Source: JARRLC01 sp037387425
GTDB lineage: Bacteria > Pseudomonadota > Alphaproteobacteria > Rhizobiales > Rhodomicrobiaceae
Direction: 5' to 3'
Assembly (NCBI GenBank): GCA_037387425.1
Contig: JARRLC010000011.1
Span: 19,149 to 83,148 of the forward strand
DNA length: 64,000 nt
The translations under genes were made by a program, and so were the position numbers. Of the stretch, positions 35,257-46,557 are shown piece by piece (within the stretch, counting starts at the first letter, position 1; every line of letters begins with the position of its first letter). Under the pieces are notes generated by a model. That model worked only from the letters and a program-made list of their open reading frames with translations. It was not told the DNA's origin and made no database searches.

Positions 35257-35877
35257 TTAGTCGTCTTTGTTGGATGACATGGGATCAGTCAGTTGTTTTT
35301 GAACCAATTCCTCCACCCAATGCGCGTTTTTGATACCATAAAATCTAAATTTGATGTAGTGATCAGGGCCGCCTTCTTCGTGCTTTATAGTATAAAAATA
35401 TATTTTACCGCGTTTATTCATATCTTCCGGCCCGTAAATGCGAGTATAATCAAAGTCTTGTTTCGTAAAAATTCTGGGAGCATATGGCCCAATTGCTATG
35501 AAAATCCGGCGTTTTGACATCCCATAGTAATGGGAGCGATAGTGTACTATTCCCCAAACAGATGTTGCAATAAAGTAAAGAAAAATAAGCAATCCTACAA
35601 GTATTACACTCGGTATCAACCACTTAAGAAAAGGTAGTTCCAAATAAACCAACCCTGCCAACAAAAGGAAAACTGGAATATAAGCCACAGCGGAGGCGAT
35701 GCGTCCCAAATAATGAAAAACAAGTCGGGATGATACCGCCTTGTCAGCCCATATAAGTCGTTCACCTGGGGCAAGATACTTCTCTAAATGCGCGTGCGCC
35801 TCAACCTCTTCTTTTGGCGAAGCTTCTTGGGGCGTATGCTTTGCCTGTGCTGGCCCGTAAATGTTGTCTTCGTTCAT
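35257..35877 (-). CDS. AT-rich two-TM membrane protein (bacterial PH-like) under TPP riboswitch control
   Basis: 206 aa. An acidic cytosolic N-terminus is followed by YLAPGERLIWADKAVSSRLV, two membrane segments (IASAVAYIPVFLLLAGLVYL and LIPSVILVGLLIFLYFIAT), then a soluble domain (HYYGMSKRRIFIAIGPYAPRI; DYTRIYGPEDMNKRGKIYFY). The arrangement resembles bacterial PH-domain (bPH2) membrane proteins, but I do not recognise a specific family. The gene is clearly AT-richer than its neighbours (about one third GC in 35581-35640), suggesting transfer. It starts 10 nt after the riboswitch and ends 23 bp before thiC. A role in thiamine or precursor handling is a positional inference only. Confidence 0.78.
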   Translation of the reverse strand: MNEDNIYGPAQAKHTPQEASPKEEVEAHAHLEKYLAPGERLIWADKAVSSRLVFHYLGRIASAVAYIPVFLLLAGLVYLELPFLKWLIPSVILVGLLIFLYFIATSVWGIVHYRSHYYGMSKRRIFIAIGPYAPRIFTKQDFDYTRIYGPEDMNKRGKIYFYTIKHEEGGPDHYIKFRFYGIKNAHWVEELVQKQLTDPMSSNKDD

Positions 35878-35887
35878 GAATTATTAT

Positions 35888-35983
35888 CCGTTCCTTCGCC
35901 AGTATAATCTGGATCAGGTTCAAAGGGTGGTCGCGTGGCTTTAACGCGATCTCAGCTAGCTGGCCGCCAGCCCCCCTCGGGTA
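35888..35983 (-). promoter_or_regulatory. TPP riboswitch (THI element)
   Basis: On the minus strand the conserved blocks appear in order: CGAGGGGGGC (35970-35979), CTGAGA (35950-35955), ACCCTTTGAACCTGATC (35912-35928) and GGCGAAGGAA (35891-35900). These are the core motifs of the thiamine pyrophosphate aptamer. The ATG of the membrane-protein gene is only 10 nt further on, so control by hiding the ribosome site (AAGGA within the 3' end) is likely. Confidence 0.95.
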
Positions 35984-36085
35984 TACAATGCGATGATCTG
36001 GCATAAAGCGCCAGTTCATAACTGATATGCAGTAATATCATGCTAAGGCTACTCGACCGCCACGAGTATAAATTTGAGTATAAGA

Positions 36086-36637
36086 ATGCTCTTTAGACCG
36101 CGCACATCACCAAGTTTTGTCAGCCGGATTCGCATTGCGCTTTGGCCACGGCGAAGCTGGGCACGTTCTATACGTTACATTGCTTTGCGGCTTCAGCGTG
36201 TGCCGTCGTCGCCTCACAGCGTTGCTCTGGGGTTTGCGCTAGGTGTGTTTGTGGTTTTCACGCCGTTTGTTGGTTTACAGCTCATTATAAGCATTGTTCT
36301 AGCGTGGATGTTACGGGGGAGCGTGCTGGCGGCGATCATGGGTTCGTTTCTCGGCAATCCGCTCACGTATCCACCAATTTGGATCGCAACTTACAGTCTG
36401 GGCTCTATGCTTATCGATAGCGCCCCACCGTTTCAGCTTGCCGAGTTGCATCACCGCGCGGGCGATTTCACGATGGCGTTGGAAAGCGCTTCACTAAGTG
36501 GAATTGCGCGAACGCTCCAGCATCTTTGGCAACTTCTCAAACCGATGGCCGCCGGTGCGCTGCCGGTAGGCGGGCTTGCCGCACTACTGTCTTATGTCGG
36601 AGTGCGCAGGTTTGTCAGTTTGTCACGCGCAATTTGA
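36086..36637 (+). CDS. DUF2062 membrane protein
   Basis: 183 aa from the ATG at 36086. The DUF2062 core shows SPHSVALGFALGVFVVFTPFVGLQLIISIVLAWMLRG, then GSFLGNPLTYPPIWIATYSLG and a C-terminal hydrophobic segment. It is a small inner-membrane protein of unknown function. The conserved GNPLTxPP motif is intact. It stands directly before pdxJ, 39 bp upstream, a position it often holds in alphaproteobacteria. Divergent from the riboswitch-thiC transcript. Confidence 0.85.
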   Translation: MLFRPRTSPSFVSRIRIALWPRRSWARSIRYIALRLQRVPSSPHSVALGFALGVFVVFTPFVGLQLIISIVLAWMLRGSVLAAIMGSFLGNPLTYPPIWIATYSLGSMLIDSAPPFQLAELHHRAGDFTMALESASLSGIARTLQHLWQLLKPMAAGALPVGGLAALLSYVGVRRFVSLSRAI

Positions 36638-36676
36638 TTTGGCGAATTGCATGATTTCCGGCATAAAGTGGGCCTT

Positions 36677-37432
36677 ATGAAAGCATTACGTCTTGGCGTG
36701 AATATTGATCACGTTGCTACAATCAGAAATTCTCGTGGCGGCCATCATCCTGATCCGGTGCGCGCGGCGCTTATGGCTGTGGAAGCTGGCGCTGATGGCA
36801 TCACCGCGCATTTGCGCGAAGACCGGCGGCACATTCAAGACGACGATATAGCTCGGCTGATGGATGAACTCACCAAGCCGCTCAATCTTGAGATGGCGGC
36901 GACGGAAGAGATGCAGTTCCTTGCGCTGAAGCACCAGCCGCATGCGTGTTGTCTGGTGCCGGAACGTCGCGCAGAACTTACCACCGAGGGCGGGTTGGAT
37001 GTGGCCAGTCAACACAATTGGTTGATGGATTACGTCGCCAAGCTGCGCAATAGCGGTATTCGTGTGTCGCTGTTTATCGATCCCGATACCGCGCAGATCG
37101 AAGCCTCGCACGCAGTGAAAAGCAATGTGGTGGAACTGCACACCGGCGCATATTGCGAAGCGGTGTTGGAGGGGAATGCGGAAACCGTTGAAACCGAGCT
37201 GCAACGCCTTGTTGAAGGGGCGCGGTTAGCCGCTTCGCTCGGGCTGGAAGTGCATGCGGGGCATGGCTTGACGTTCGATTCCGTTGCCGCTGTCGCTGCC
37301 ATTCCGGAGGTCGTGGAGTTGAATATCGGCCATTTCCTCGTCGGTGAAGCGATCTTTTCAGGCTTACATTCCGCAGTAGAGACAATGAAATCGTTAATGG
37401 AGCGCGCACGCAGCGGGGCGCTGAATAATTAA
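36677..37432 (+). CDS. pdxJ: PdxJ, pyridoxine 5'-phosphate synthase
   Basis: 251 aa from the ATG at 36677. LRLGVNIDHVATIRNSRGGHHPDPV is the diagnostic N-terminus, with the active-site His-Val-Ala; GITAHLREDRRHIQD and LEVHAGHGLTFD complete the TIM-barrel motifs. It condenses 1-deoxyxylulose 5-phosphate with 3-amino-2-oxopropyl phosphate in DXP-dependent vitamin B6 synthesis. It is followed by acpS after 16 bp, and the pair is in the order usual for proteobacteria. Confidence 0.97.
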   Translation: MKALRLGVNIDHVATIRNSRGGHHPDPVRAALMAVEAGADGITAHLREDRRHIQDDDIARLMDELTKPLNLEMAATEEMQFLALKHQPHACCLVPERRAELTTEGGLDVASQHNWLMDYVAKLRNSGIRVSLFIDPDTAQIEASHAVKSNVVELHTGAYCEAVLEGNAETVETELQRLVEGARLAASLGLEVHAGHGLTFDSVAAVAAIPEVVELNIGHFLVGEAIFSGLHSAVETMKSLMERARSGALNN

Positions 37433-37448
37433 AGCGCGTATAGTAATA

Positions 37449-37847
37449 ATGATACTTGGCTTAGGCAACGACACCATCGATATAACGCGCATTGAGCGGT
37501 CCATTGAACGCTATGGCGAGCGCTTTCTGGATCGCCTTTTCACGTCGGTTGAGCGGCAAAAATCTGACCGCCGGGTTTTGCGCGCCGCTTCTTACGCCAA
37601 GCGTTTCGCCGCCAAGGAAGCTTGCGCAAAGGCGCTCGGCACGGGCATTAGCCAGGGCGTGTTCTGGCGCGATATGGGGGTGGTCAACGAGCCGTCGGGC
37701 AAACCCACGATGCAACTCACGGGCGGTGCGGCTAAACGCCTGTCCGCATTGACGCCGCCAGGTTATGTAGCGCAAATACATCTAACGATTACGGATGATC
37801 ATCCTTTAGCTCAAGCTATTGTGATTATTTCCGCCATACCTGAATAA
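37449..37847 (+). CDS. acpS: AcpS, holo-[acyl-carrier-protein] synthase
   Basis: 132 aa. ILGLGNDTIDITRIERSIERYG holds the first Mg-binding Asp and RFAAKEACAKALGTGI the second acidic motif and catalytic Lys. It moves phosphopantetheine from CoA to acyl carrier protein. The gene follows pdxJ and leads into the duplicated lepB genes. Length is normal for the family. Confidence 0.96.
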   Translation: MILGLGNDTIDITRIERSIERYGERFLDRLFTSVERQKSDRRVLRAASYAKRFAAKEACAKALGTGISQGVFWRDMGVVNEPSGKPTMQLTGGAAKRLSALTPPGYVAQIHLTITDDHPLAQAIVIISAIPE

Positions 37848-37958
37848 CGCCTGATTTTTAGTTTTTTAGTTTGCACTCTGGCCGTTGCGCGCTTATTTGG
37901 CAGCATAAGTTACGTAATTGGTATCAAGAAGCCGGGAAATTTGAGGTAAGGGCAACCA

Positions 37959-38729
37959 ATGAGCAGCGAGGCCGATACAAAAGCGAAAGAAGGAAAAGGC
38001 GGCGTGGGAGAGATCTTACGGCTCGTGGTTACCGTCACAGCTTTGTTTTTATTTTTTCGGGTCATTTTATTTCAGCCATTCAATATCCCTTCTGGCTCAA
38101 TGATCCCCACGTTGCGGATTGGCGACTACCTTTTTGTCTCGAAGTTCAGCTATGGCTGGAGCTAGTATTCTATCCCGTTTAGCCCGTCTCTTTTCAACGG
38201 ACGCATTTTCGGCAGCGAACCGAAGCGCGGCGACGTTATCGTGTTCAGGCATCCCAGACATAAGGATACGGATTTCATCAAACGGCTAATTGGTTTGCCG
38301 GGCGATAAAATTCAGGTCACGAATGGCGTTCTGTATATCAATGGCAAAGCAGTTAAACTGGAGAGAATTGAAGACTTTGATGGTGCACCAGGAACATGTA
38401 ACGGTAGAGGTGATGCCCGCACCAAAGTTGCACGATATATTGAAACGCTTCCAAATGGCGTCAAACACGAAATTCTCGATTGTTCACCAGACAGCGAAGG
38501 CGACAATACGCGAGAATACGTTGTGCCGCCTGGGTTCTATTTCATGATGGGTGATAATCGCGACAATTCAACGGATAGCCGCTTTCCAGGACTTGGGATA
38601 GTGCCACGCGAAAATTTAATCGGACGCGCCAGGATCATGTATATGTCTATCGATACTGATCCGTCTGAAACATCCAGCATTCTGCCATTTTCGATCCGAT
38701 GGGACCGTATATTCAATATCATTCGTTAG
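37959..38729 (+). pseudogene. lepB: lepB copy 1, interrupted by one in-frame amber codon
   Basis: Signal peptidase I reading frame of 256 codons. It opens normally (one membrane segment, then catalytic Ser in FNIPSGSMIPTLRIGDY), but codon 69 is TAG (38163-38165) in SYGWS-stop. The other copy has AAG (Lys) there. After the stop the same frame continues intact through DFIKRLIGLPGDKIQV with the general-base Lys, GFYFMMGDNRDNSTDSR and the normal end at 38729. A 68-residue fragment with the membrane anchor could still be made. No frameshift is present, so a single base change separates this copy from a full gene. Confidence 0.9.
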
Positions 38730-38910
38730 ACATATCTTGACCAGAGCAGCTATAAGGCGTGATGTTTTGCCAACATTGATCCGTCTATCGGGATAACGCC
38801 TAGTTTTTCGCTTTTAAGTTTGCACTCTGGTCGTTGCCCGCTTATCTGGCAACATGGGTAATAAACGACGGGCATCGGGTCGTCAGAAATAATTGAGGTA
38901 AGAGCAACCA

Positions 38911-39678
38911 ATGAGCAGCGAGGTCGAAGTAAAGGTGAAAGCTGAAAGCGGCGGTGCGAAAGAGACTTTACTGCTGATGGCTGGCGTCGCGGTATTGTTT
39001 TTATTCGTTCGTATCGTTGTGTTTCAGGCGTTCAACATTCCTTCTGGCTCAATGATCCCCACGCTGCGGATTGGCGATTACCTTATTGTCTCGAAGTCCA
39101 GCTATGGCTGGAGCAAGCATTCCATCCCGTGGAGCCCGCCGCTTTTCAACGGACGCATTTGGGGCAGTGAACCGAAACGCGGCGACGTTATCGTGTTCAA
39201 GCATCCAGGCGATAATTCGACAGACTACATCAAACGGCTGATCGGCCTGCCAGGCGATAAAATTCAGGTCGTAAATGGCGTTCTGCACATCAATGGCAAA
39301 GCAGTTAAACTGGAGCGAATTAAAGACTACCATGGTGCGCCAGGCACATGTAACGGCAGAGGTAGGGGGCGCACCGAAGTCGCGCGTTACATTGAAACGC
39401 TTCCCAATGGGGTCAAACACGAAATTCTCGATTGTTCACCGGATAGCGAAGGCGACAATACGCGCGAATACGTTGTGCCGCCAGGGTTCTACTTCATGAT
39501 GGGTGATAATCGCGACAATTCAACTGATAGCCGCTTTAGTGAACTAGGCTTCATACCGCATGAAAATCTGGTCGGACGTGCCAAGTTTATTTTCATGTCC
39601 CTTGACAGTCATTCCGATAAATCCAGCTTCCTGCCGTTTTTGTTCCGGTGGGATCGTTTTTTCATTACAATCCGTTAG
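38911..39678 (+). CDS. lepB: LepB, signal peptidase I
   Basis: 255 aa. One N-terminal membrane segment (LLLMAGVAVLFLFVRIVVF), catalytic Ser in PSGSMIPTLRIGDYLIVSK, Lys in DYIKRLIGLPGDKIQVVNG, and the conserved GFYFMMGDNRDNSTDSR box. It cleaves signal peptides at the outer face of the inner membrane. It is the intact copy of a tandem pair and should supply the cell's activity. It is 6 bp upstream of rnc, in the standard lepB-rnc-era order. Confidence 0.96.
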   Translation: MSSEVEVKVKAESGGAKETLLLMAGVAVLFLFVRIVVFQAFNIPSGSMIPTLRIGDYLIVSKSSYGWSKHSIPWSPPLFNGRIWGSEPKRGDVIVFKHPGDNSTDYIKRLIGLPGDKIQVVNGVLHINGKAVKLERIKDYHGAPGTCNGRGRGRTEVARYIETLPNGVKHEILDCSPDSEGDNTREYVVPPGFYFMMGDNRDNSTDSRFSELGFIPHENLVGRAKFIFMSLDSHSDKSSFLPFLFRWDRFFITIR

Positions 39679-39684
39679 ACGACC

Positions 39685-40392
39685 GTGGCGCGACGACCTG
39701 ATATCAAACATTTGCAAAAACAGATTGGATACCAGTTTGGAAATAACAAGCTGCTCCATGAAGCCTTGACGCATGCGAGCGCCATTTACGGCCAGCCGGG
39801 CATGGCCGATTACGAACGGCTGGAATTCCTGGGCGACCGGGTGTTGGGCTTGGCTATTGCAGAATATTTACTTCAGGCTTTTCCCGCCTCCCCGGAAGGC
39901 GATCTGGCGCGCCGTTTCAACGGTCTGGTCCGCAAGGAAACTTGCGCCGCTGTCGCTGAAGAGCTGGACATTGGGCCGTTCATCAATCTCGGAGAGAGTG
40001 AGGCGATGGCCGGGGGGCGTCGTAAACGCACAATCCTGGCGGATGCTTGCGAGGCGCTTCTTGGCGCGATCTATCTTGACGGCGGCTGGGAGCCGGTAAA
40101 ACAGTTCATCATAAAACATTGGGGCGCACGTTTGTCCGAGGTGGCGACCGTGCCTGTCGATGGAAAAACCGCGCTTCAGGAATGGGTGCAGGGGCAGGGC
40201 AGAACCAAGCTTCCCCGATACGTATTGGTATCCAACTCAGGGCCTGACCACGCGCCCGAATTTGAATACGAAGTGCAAGTGACAGGCTACGCTCCAGCGC
40301 GCGGCAAGGGGCCGTCACGGCGCGCGGCGGAACAAGCGGCGGCAGCGGCGTTGCTGACACGCGAGGGCGTTTGGAAGACAGCGAATGAGTGA
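39685..40392 (+). CDS. rnc: Rnc, ribonuclease III
   Basis: 235 aa with a GTG start. The catalytic domain has the signature ERLEFLGDRVLGLAIAEYL and the second acidic cluster ADACEALLGAIYLDGG; a double-stranded RNA-binding domain follows (DGKTALQEWVQGQGRTKLPRY... GPSRRAAEQAAAAALL). It processes rRNA precursors and other duplex RNAs. It overlaps era by 8 bp. Confidence 0.97.
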   Translation: MARRPDIKHLQKQIGYQFGNNKLLHEALTHASAIYGQPGMADYERLEFLGDRVLGLAIAEYLLQAFPASPEGDLARRFNGLVRKETCAAVAEELDIGPFINLGESEAMAGGRRKRTILADACEALLGAIYLDGGWEPVKQFIIKHWGARLSEVATVPVDGKTALQEWVQGQGRTKLPRYVLVSNSGPDHAPEFEYEVQVTGYAPARGKGPSRRAAEQAAAAALLTREGVWKTANE

Positions 40393-41344
40393 GCAAAAGG
40401 CCGATGGTGTAATGTCAGATGATATGACTGCGGAGCATGCTGCTACACGATGCGGTTTTATCAGCATTATCGGTGCGCCCAACGCGGGTAAATCGACGCT
40501 GACGAACGCTCTTGTCGGCACGAAGGTTTCCATCGTTTCGCACAAAGTGCAGACCACCCGTGCGCAAATCCGAGGCATCGCGCTTCATGACGCCAGCCAG
40601 CTTGTGCTGGTGGATACGCCCGGCATTTTCCGCCCGAAACGCCATCTTGACCGCGCCATGGTAGACGCTGCATGGGGGGGCGCGCGCTCAGCCGATATCG
40701 TTGTGGTGCTGGTCGATGCGGCTAAGGGGCTAGATGACGAGGTGACGGCGTTTCTGTCCGCCGCAAAAGATTTGCGCTTGCCGTGCGTGCTGGCGCTCAA
40801 CAAGATCGACCGCGTGAAAAAGCCTGCGTTGCTGGCGCTCGCCGCCGAGGCTGGCACATTCCGCAACTTTGACCGCGTGTTCATGATCTCGGCCAGCGAA
40901 GGCAGTGGCGTGGACGATCTGAAAGCCTATCTCGCCGAAATCTCGCCCCTAGGGCCCTGGCACTACCCGGAAGATCAGATAACAGACGCTCCGCAGCGCT
41001 CCTGGGCTGCTGAAGTCACGCGCGAAAAGCTGTTCCTGCGTTTGCATGACGAACTGCCCTACGCATCCACGGTTGAGACAATCGACTGGAAAAACATGAA
41101 GGACGGCAGCGTGCGCGTGGAGCAGACCATCTTCGTGGAGCGCTCCAGTCAGAAGAAAATTGTGCTCGGCGCAGGCGGGGCGACCATCAAGGCGATTTCC
41201 ATGGCCTCGCGGCAGGAACTGGGCGAAGCGCTGGGCGTGAAAGTGCATCTCTTCTTGTTCGTCAAAGTGCGTGAAAACTGGAGCGATGATCCGGAACGTT
41301 TCCGTGAAATGGGGCTGGAATTCCCGAAAATCCCAAAAGGATAA
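40385..41344 (+). CDS. era: Era GTPase, 30S ribosome assembly factor
   Basis: 319 aa. G1 GAPNAGKSTLTNAL, G2 in KVQTTRAQIRG, G3 VDTPGIF, G4 ALNKIDRV, and a C-terminal KH domain with KKIVLGAGGATIKAISMASRQELGEAL. It binds 16S rRNA late in small-subunit assembly. The start lies within the end of rnc, so translation is coupled. The 183-bp gap after it holds no gene; a TTGACA lies near 41463 upstream of dnaN. Confidence 0.97.
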   Translation: MSEQKADGVMSDDMTAEHAATRCGFISIIGAPNAGKSTLTNALVGTKVSIVSHKVQTTRAQIRGIALHDASQLVLVDTPGIFRPKRHLDRAMVDAAWGGARSADIVVVLVDAAKGLDDEVTAFLSAAKDLRLPCVLALNKIDRVKKPALLALAAEAGTFRNFDRVFMISASEGSGVDDLKAYLAEISPLGPWHYPEDQITDAPQRSWAAEVTREKLFLRLHDELPYASTVETIDWKNMKDGSVRVEQTIFVERSSQKKIVLGAGGATIKAISMASRQELGEALGVKVHLFLFVKVRENWSDDPERFREMGLEFPKIPKG

Positions 41345-41527
41345 GAGGAAAACTGAGAAAATATTTAAAAAGCCGCCGTTCTCCGGTTGATCCCTCCGGC
41401 GAAAAGCGCGTACCTATGCTTCAGTAATAGACAGGAATCTTGCAGCTTCTGTATAAGTGTGTTTGACACATCATGAAATACGTGGCGGCTTTATTCCGCT
41501 AGCAGTTACACGTCCAGGGGACAAATC

Positions 41528-42646
41528 ATGCGCCTGTTAATTGAGAAAAATTTGCTACTCAAAGCCTTGCAGCATGTAACCAGTGTGGTCGAACGGCGGA
41601 ACACCATACCGATTCTGGCTAACGTCTCGCTGAGTGCTGAAGGTGGTGCGCTGCGTCTCAAGGCCACTGACCTCGACATAGAGGTGACCGAAACTATCCC
41701 TGCTGAAGTTTCCGAGGCTGGCGGCACCACGGTTCCGGCGCACACGCTGCACGATATCGTTCGCAAACTGCCGGACGGTTCACAGATTGAGTTCACGCTA
41801 AAGCCGGATGACGGTCGCATCACGCTGAAATCCGGCGCTTCGCGGTTTCACCTCGCTTGCCTGCCAGCGGACGATTTCCCCGATCTGGGCGCAGGCGCAA
41901 TGCCGCACCACTTCGAAATGCATCCGCAAGACCTCTCCCGGCTGATGGGCAAAACGCGCTTTGCGGTCTCTACCGATGAAACCCGTTACTATCTCAACGG
42001 CATCTATCTGCACGCCGCCGAAACGTCCGAGGGTTGGCGTCTGCGCGGCGTCGCTACCGATGGCCACCGCCTTGCGCGTATGGATGTTGAGCTTCCCGAA
42101 GGCGCGCAAGAGATGCCCAGCATCATTTTGCCGCGTAAAACCGTGCACGAACTCGGCAAGCTGCTCACCGATCCGGACGGCAAGGTCACCATCGATCTGT
42201 CCCCCAGCAAAATCCGCTTCACCATTGGTGATGTGGTGCTGACTTCGAAACTTATCGACGGCACGTTCCCGGACTATCAGCGCGTAATCCCGCAGAACAA
42301 CGACAAGTCTATGTCCGCTGAAACTACGGTTTTCATCAGCGCGGTTGATCGCGTATCTACGCTCTCCAGCGAAAAGGGGCGCGCGGTTAAAATGGAGCTG
42401 GCGAATGGCATGCTCACGCTCTCGGTCCACAATCCCGAATCTGGGTCGGCAACAGAAGAAATTGCGGCTGAGTATGAAGGCGAAGCCCTTGAAATCGGCT
42501 TTAATGCTCGCTATCTGCTCGATATCGCCGAACAATTGGAAAGCGAGCGTGCGGTGTTCAAACTATCGGACCCCAGCGCACCGACCGTGATCGAAGACGA
42601 AAAGGACGCTTCCGCGCTCTATGTACTGATGCCGATGCGCGTTTAA
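41528..42646 (+). CDS. dnaN: DnaN, DNA polymerase III beta clamp
   Basis: 372 aa, normal length. Three repeated clamp domains: the opening MRLLIEKNLLLKALQHVTSVVERRNTIPILANVSL, then TRFAVSTDETRYYLNGIYLH and the C-terminal ALYVLMPMRV, all typical. It is the sliding clamp that holds polymerases on DNA. AGGGGA precedes the ATG. It is followed by recF and gyrB; dnaA is not in the window. Confidence 0.97.
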   Translation: MRLLIEKNLLLKALQHVTSVVERRNTIPILANVSLSAEGGALRLKATDLDIEVTETIPAEVSEAGGTTVPAHTLHDIVRKLPDGSQIEFTLKPDDGRITLKSGASRFHLACLPADDFPDLGAGAMPHHFEMHPQDLSRLMGKTRFAVSTDETRYYLNGIYLHAAETSEGWRLRGVATDGHRLARMDVELPEGAQEMPSIILPRKTVHELGKLLTDPDGKVTIDLSPSKIRFTIGDVVLTSKLIDGTFPDYQRVIPQNNDKSMSAETTVFISAVDRVSTLSSEKGRAVKMELANGMLTLSVHNPESGSATEEIAAEYEGEALEIGFNARYLLDIAEQLESERAVFKLSDPSAPTVIEDEKDASALYVLMPMRV

Positions 42647-42759
42647 TCCAACGTGTAGGGCATTTTGCTGCATGAGATGTGGCGATATGCTATAATTTCT
42701 GTCTCGTCCCTCTCACCGTTCGGCAGGGAACGGAGCTTGCTTAACGGTTGTTCTCTTTG

Positions 42760-44013
42760 ATGGAAACACACGGAATAGACCCGGCATCGTCCGGCCTTGG
42801 CGGCAATGTCGAGAAGCGCCTCTTCCTGGCGCGGCTCGCGCTTTCGCGTTTCCGCAACTATGCCGAGGCAACGCTTGCGCCCGGCCCTGCCTCCGTGGTG
42901 CTGACCGGCGATAACGGCGCAGGCAAAACCAACATTCTCGAAGCGGTTTCGATGCTCTCGCCAGGGCGCGGCTTGCGTGGTGCGACGTTCGCCGATATGG
43001 CGCCTCTTGGCGGCGATGGCGCCTGGGCGGTCTCAGCGCGGCTTTCGGTGGACGGCGAGGAAACCGCCATCGGCACCGGACAGCAGCCCGCACCAGGCAA
43101 CATGGGCGGTCAAGGCGGCGCAGGCAGCGCTAGCCGGATCGTCAAAATCGACGGCGAGACGATGAGCGGCTCCGGCGCGCTCGGCGAGTATGTGCAAATC
43201 CTCTGGCTCATTCCCGCGATGGACGGTTTGTTCACCGGCCCAGCCTCGGATCGCCGCCGCTTCCTCGACCGAATGGCAGCCGCATTCGATAGCTCTCACC
43301 GCACACGCCTGACGCATTTTGAGCGCGCCATGCGCCAGCGCAACCGCTTGTTCGAGATGGGCGAACGCTCGGCGCGCTATTTCGAGGCCATCGAAGCGCA
43401 GATGGCGGAAATCGCCACAGCCATTGCAGCAGGCCGCATTGAGGCGATGGACCGTCTCGCAGCGCACATCGCCGCCAGCACCCGCGTAGACAACGCCTTC
43501 CCCCACGCCGTACTGGCCCTGGAAGGCGTGCTGGAAGCCGATTTGCGCGATACTCCGGCTGTGGACGTAGAAGACGCCTACGCCCGCCAACTCGGCCAAT
43601 TTCGTGAACGGGACCGCGCTGCGGGCCGTACGTTAGATGGCCCTCACCGGTCAGATCTTCTGGTGCGCCACGGACCAAAAGACATGCCTGCGCATTTATC
43701 TTCCACAGGCGAACAAAAAGCGCTATTAATCGGGCTTATTTTGGCGCATGCGAAAGCGGTTAAAGAAGCCCACGCGGGCCTTGCGCCGCTTCTTCTTTTG
43801 GACGAAATTGCAGCGCATCTGGATGAGTTGCGGCGTGAAGCCCTGTTCGACGAAATCGAACGGCTTGGGACACAAGCTTGGCTCACCGGCACAGATGTGC
43901 GCGTCTTCGCTCCGCTCCAAGACAAGGCGCAATTTTTTACCGTCGCTAACGGTACCGTAACGGCGGACGGCGGCAGCCTCGCCACTCCTTTGCGGCAGGT
44001 GCGGACGGGGTAA
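42760..44013 (+). CDS. recF: RecF, recombination mediator
   Basis: 417 aa from the ATG at 42760; a TTG at 42748 would add four residues and sits better behind GGAG at 42732. SMC-like ATPase: LALSRFRNYAEATLAPGP, Walker A TGDNGAGKTNILEAVSMLSPGRGLR, signature LSSTGEQKALLIGLILAHAKAV and Walker B PLLLLDEIAAHLDE. It loads RecA at gapped DNA. There is a Gly-rich insert near residues 95-110 (GTGQQPAPGNMGGQGGAG). It is 12 bp before gyrB. Confidence 0.95.
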   Translation: METHGIDPASSGLGGNVEKRLFLARLALSRFRNYAEATLAPGPASVVLTGDNGAGKTNILEAVSMLSPGRGLRGATFADMAPLGGDGAWAVSARLSVDGEETAIGTGQQPAPGNMGGQGGAGSASRIVKIDGETMSGSGALGEYVQILWLIPAMDGLFTGPASDRRRFLDRMAAAFDSSHRTRLTHFERAMRQRNRLFEMGERSARYFEAIEAQMAEIATAIAAGRIEAMDRLAAHIAASTRVDNAFPHAVLALEGVLEADLRDTPAVDVEDAYARQLGQFRERDRAAGRTLDGPHRSDLLVRHGPKDMPAHLSSTGEQKALLIGLILAHAKAVKEAHAGLAPLLLLDEIAAHLDELRREALFDEIERLGTQAWLTGTDVRVFAPLQDKAQFFTVANGTVTADGGSLATPLRQVRTG

Positions 44014-44025
44014 GGATCATACAAA

Positions 44026-46470
<2,445 letters not shown>

Positions 46471-46557
46471 GCATTATCCGCCTTTCGCCGGACTTGCGAC
46501 ATAACGCGACTGCTGGCATCGTGGCTGCTACCCACGATTGCATAAGGAGCCGCTGCC

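Larger units (their letters stand above)
37848..39678 (+). repeat. Tandem 952-bp duplication of lepB with its upstream region
   Basis: The start codons of the two lepB copies lie 952 bp apart. Similarity begins in the upstream segments (AGTTTGCACTCTGG at 37870 and 38817 regions; GAGGTAAG..CAACCAATG before both ATGs) and runs through both coding sequences. The copies have diverged noticeably, so the duplication is old enough to gather many substitutions while both kept the signal peptidase frame. Confidence 0.88.

Noticed and set aside
38163..38165. Amber codon in lepB copy 1 as recoding (for example pyrrolysine)
   Set aside because: The intact neighbour has a plain Lys codon there, no pyl genes are visible and no downstream recoding structure was seen.
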